Below, piece by piece: positions 62,066 to 64,000 of a DNA stretch of 64,000 bases. Made by a program: the position numbers and the translations under genes. This DNA comes from Prostheceraeus crozeri (lineage: Eukaryota; Platyhelminthes; Polycladida; Euryleptidae), in the NCBI GenBank assembly GCA_907163375.1, contig CAJQUW010003440.1, forward strand, positions 62,001-126,000, in the 5' to 3' direction. The first letter of the stretch is position 1. Each line of letters begins with the position of its first letter. The notes below the pieces were generated by a model that searched no databases, had not been told where the DNA came from, and saw only the letters and a list, made by a program, of their open reading frames with translations.

Positions 62066-64000
62066 TTAACCCTTTGACTGCGGCAGGGAAATTCAGCGAT
62101 GTCCTTCCATATGCGGATGACCAGTGGACCTGTGCATAGGAAGATAAGATGATAAAGCCATTATTGAGATGACTGAAGTAGCCACTTCAGTATGTTATTA
62201 AGATCTCATCTATGTGAATGGGTCAGTGGAAAAGTGTCAATTCCCCACCTATTCAGTGCCCGTAGTGTCCACGTACCGGTCAGTGACGAGATGTGATGTA
62301 ACAATAGGAAGACCGAAAGACTGATGAATGCTATTTAAAGTGACAGAGGGCGGTGCGACCATAATGTAGTATGAATGCATGTGCAACACATATTACCGGT
62401 TATGTAGAAAATAGTATAGAGTACACTACATGGCCACATCATCCACACCCTTTTATTTGTAAACTAATCCATATTAAAAAAAACATTGGTATTACTCGTA
62501 TGTACAGTGGTTTAGACGTGTCTGGAATCCAAATGAAATGCAAATTAAATCCAAGCTGTCTGACTCAGTGTAGAATTTCTCACCTTTAAGACATTTCGCA
62601 TTGAGAAACCCTACAGGTGAAGCGATATAGTGATAATAAATTGATTTGTGTCCGCAAGAGTAACTTTCTTTGTATTTCTTGGCATCGCATATTTATATCG
62701 GGTGATGAATATGTCCATCTACATTTTAGAAATGCGTCTGTAGACAGTTACCTATCTTTTAGTGAAACTAAATATATAACTTTTCAACATGGCAAATTTT
62801 TGAAGGCATTATTGTCAGTTGAAATCTGTTGAAAGTATGAAAATATTACTGAAAATATAGCATGTTAAATAGAGAGCACCAGTTGTTTATGAGAATCATT
62901 CTTGAAATTTTGTCACTTCTGTCAGCAGTTTTGTTTATTTACGACAATTTTTCCATTATTCTCTATGGTCATCGAAACTTTTGTATCTGTGCGATTTACA
63001 CGCTCATCGTATTCTAACAATTGTGTAATGAACAAATACCAAATGATTGAAGTAGCTCCTATCGAAACAGCTTAACAACGAAGACAATCAAAAGACTGTG
63101 GAATTAGTTGTTATTACAAGTCAGCACAATCTTTTCAAAAGTTTCTAAAGAACAAGATTTGGGGATAACTCACATTAGAGAGACTGTCACATTGCGATTT
63201 CTTTCAACTTCTGCCTGAAATATATGCTTTTGCTAGCTATTTATCTTTTATTGACTTATTATTACTAACAACCTTACAAGTGAACCATTATAATAGAATG
63301 ATTTGAACCTAGTGCTCAATTGAACTGTTTAGATTTATTTTCAACAAATGCAATATTGACAACAATAGTTGTCATTCTCTTCAGATATTCAAGCCCAATA
63401 TTCTTCCATTTTCATTTCATCGCGCGAAAAGGCAGTAGCAAAGCAGGAGAATCCATATAAGGAACTACACGAGAAAGTAGAGCATATATTTTATTGCGGA
63501 TAAGTTAAGGGTGTCTTTTCTGCTGAGGAATGTCATCAAGAAGAATAGACTACTCACTGCAGATCAAATCGCAGAAATGGTTTGTTTGACGGATGACGAT
63601 GATGATTTGAAAGTTTCGAACTCTGACTGTATCAGCGACGACGACGATGATTCTGAAGCGGACTTGATGGAAACGTCTTTCCCGACAAGTTCCTTATCGA
63701 CGAAACACCAATCAGCACGCGTGAGCTCCAAGTCACAACATCAACGTGAACCACCTTCAACACTTCCTCCTCTAGACTCATCTTTTACATCAAGTGATCG
63801 ACCTGAATGGCAGTTTGTCACCGAAGGAAATGATGCCAAAATAGAGGATTCTGCCCTATTTCTAGGTTCTTCTGGTCTGTCGACGGATGCTGAAGAATCT
63901 ATCAATATGGCTACCAGTGATGAAGATCTGATCTCAAGGATCTTGGACATGTAGACATCATCGACGAACTGATCGATATGCTGGTTCGATTTACGAACAC
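62066..64000 (+). mobile_element. piggyBac-like element, left part (runs off right edge)
   Basis: TTAA at 62066-62069 followed by CCCTTTGACTGCGGCAGG, a typical piggyBac terminus. A TATTTAAAG box near 62333 could be a promoter. The N-terminal, acidic part of a transposase-like frame appears at 63511. The catalytic domain and right end would lie beyond 64000. 62100-63500 has no other convincing gene; the frames at 62371 and 62617 look like chance. Confidence 0.65.
63511..63954 (+). pseudogene. Probable piggyBac-type transposase N-terminus
   Basis: The product begins near RLLTADQIAEM, followed by DDDDD-rich acidic Ser-rich stretches, then PEWQFVTEGN and FLGSSGLS, the ordinary plan of piggyBac transposase N-termini (acidic disordered head, W near the domain start). 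The ATG at 63530 is in another frame, so an early frame change is likely, and the frame ends at 63954. Support comes mainly from the piggyBac-like terminus at 62070. Confidence 0.5.

Overview
The window is metazoan-like nuclear DNA: A/T-rich, with spliceosomal introns, and carrying pogo/Tigger, piggyBac, Penelope-like (PLE) and Polinton elements together. I cannot name the species. I saw no rRNA, tRNA or CRISPR array. It is mostly a stack of mobile elements inserted into one another.

Layout. 1-1060: antisense PLE reverse transcriptase fragment. 1061-13800: mostly non-coding, with an internally deleted Tigger (2351-3735), a TTAA-flanked element (4206-5363), two matching exons of an unidentified cellular gene (9360-9528, 10032-10222), an RT scrap and a 0.5 kb palindrome. 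14130-15093: 5' piece of an antisense PLE. 15100-38050: Polinton A (22,951 bp, 6-bp target duplication ATCGTG, terminal inverted repeats about 99% alike, most genes open, about three breaks). 38057-39341 and 60392-61443: two halves of one sense PLE. They are split at TTTGT by a 21,050-bp unit (39342-60391), which is an unclassified 3.9 kb DNA transposon holding Polinton B (40026-57140; 6-bp duplication GAAATG; clearly broken). 62066-end: start of a piggyBac-like element.

Polinton A has a left accessory block (17.2-21.1 kb), a protein-primed DNA polymerase (21.4-25.4 kb), a transcription-type cluster (28.5-29.8 kb) and a long leftward virion and integration block (25.5-37.3 kb). Three features stand out. 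(1) Three near-identical 69-nt HDV-like self-cleaving ribozymes follow three TATA-driven genes, giving repeated TATA-ORF-ribozyme cassettes. (2) It carries a two-lobed TATA-binding-protein homologue beside two PC4-like paralogues. (3) Two promoter classes are visible: CCAAT-CCAAT-TATA promoters whose transcripts have an intron directly after the ATG (polymerase and a replication-type gene), and a TATGCAAA motif just upstream of virion-type genes. Together these suggest the element brought its own late transcription machinery.

Polinton B has a different gene order and carries a LAGLIDADG-type intein in the catalytic YxDTDS site of its polymerase. The same site in Polinton A is empty. It also fuses a parvovirus-type phospholipase A2 domain to its integrase. 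Both Polintons are described here as fossils.
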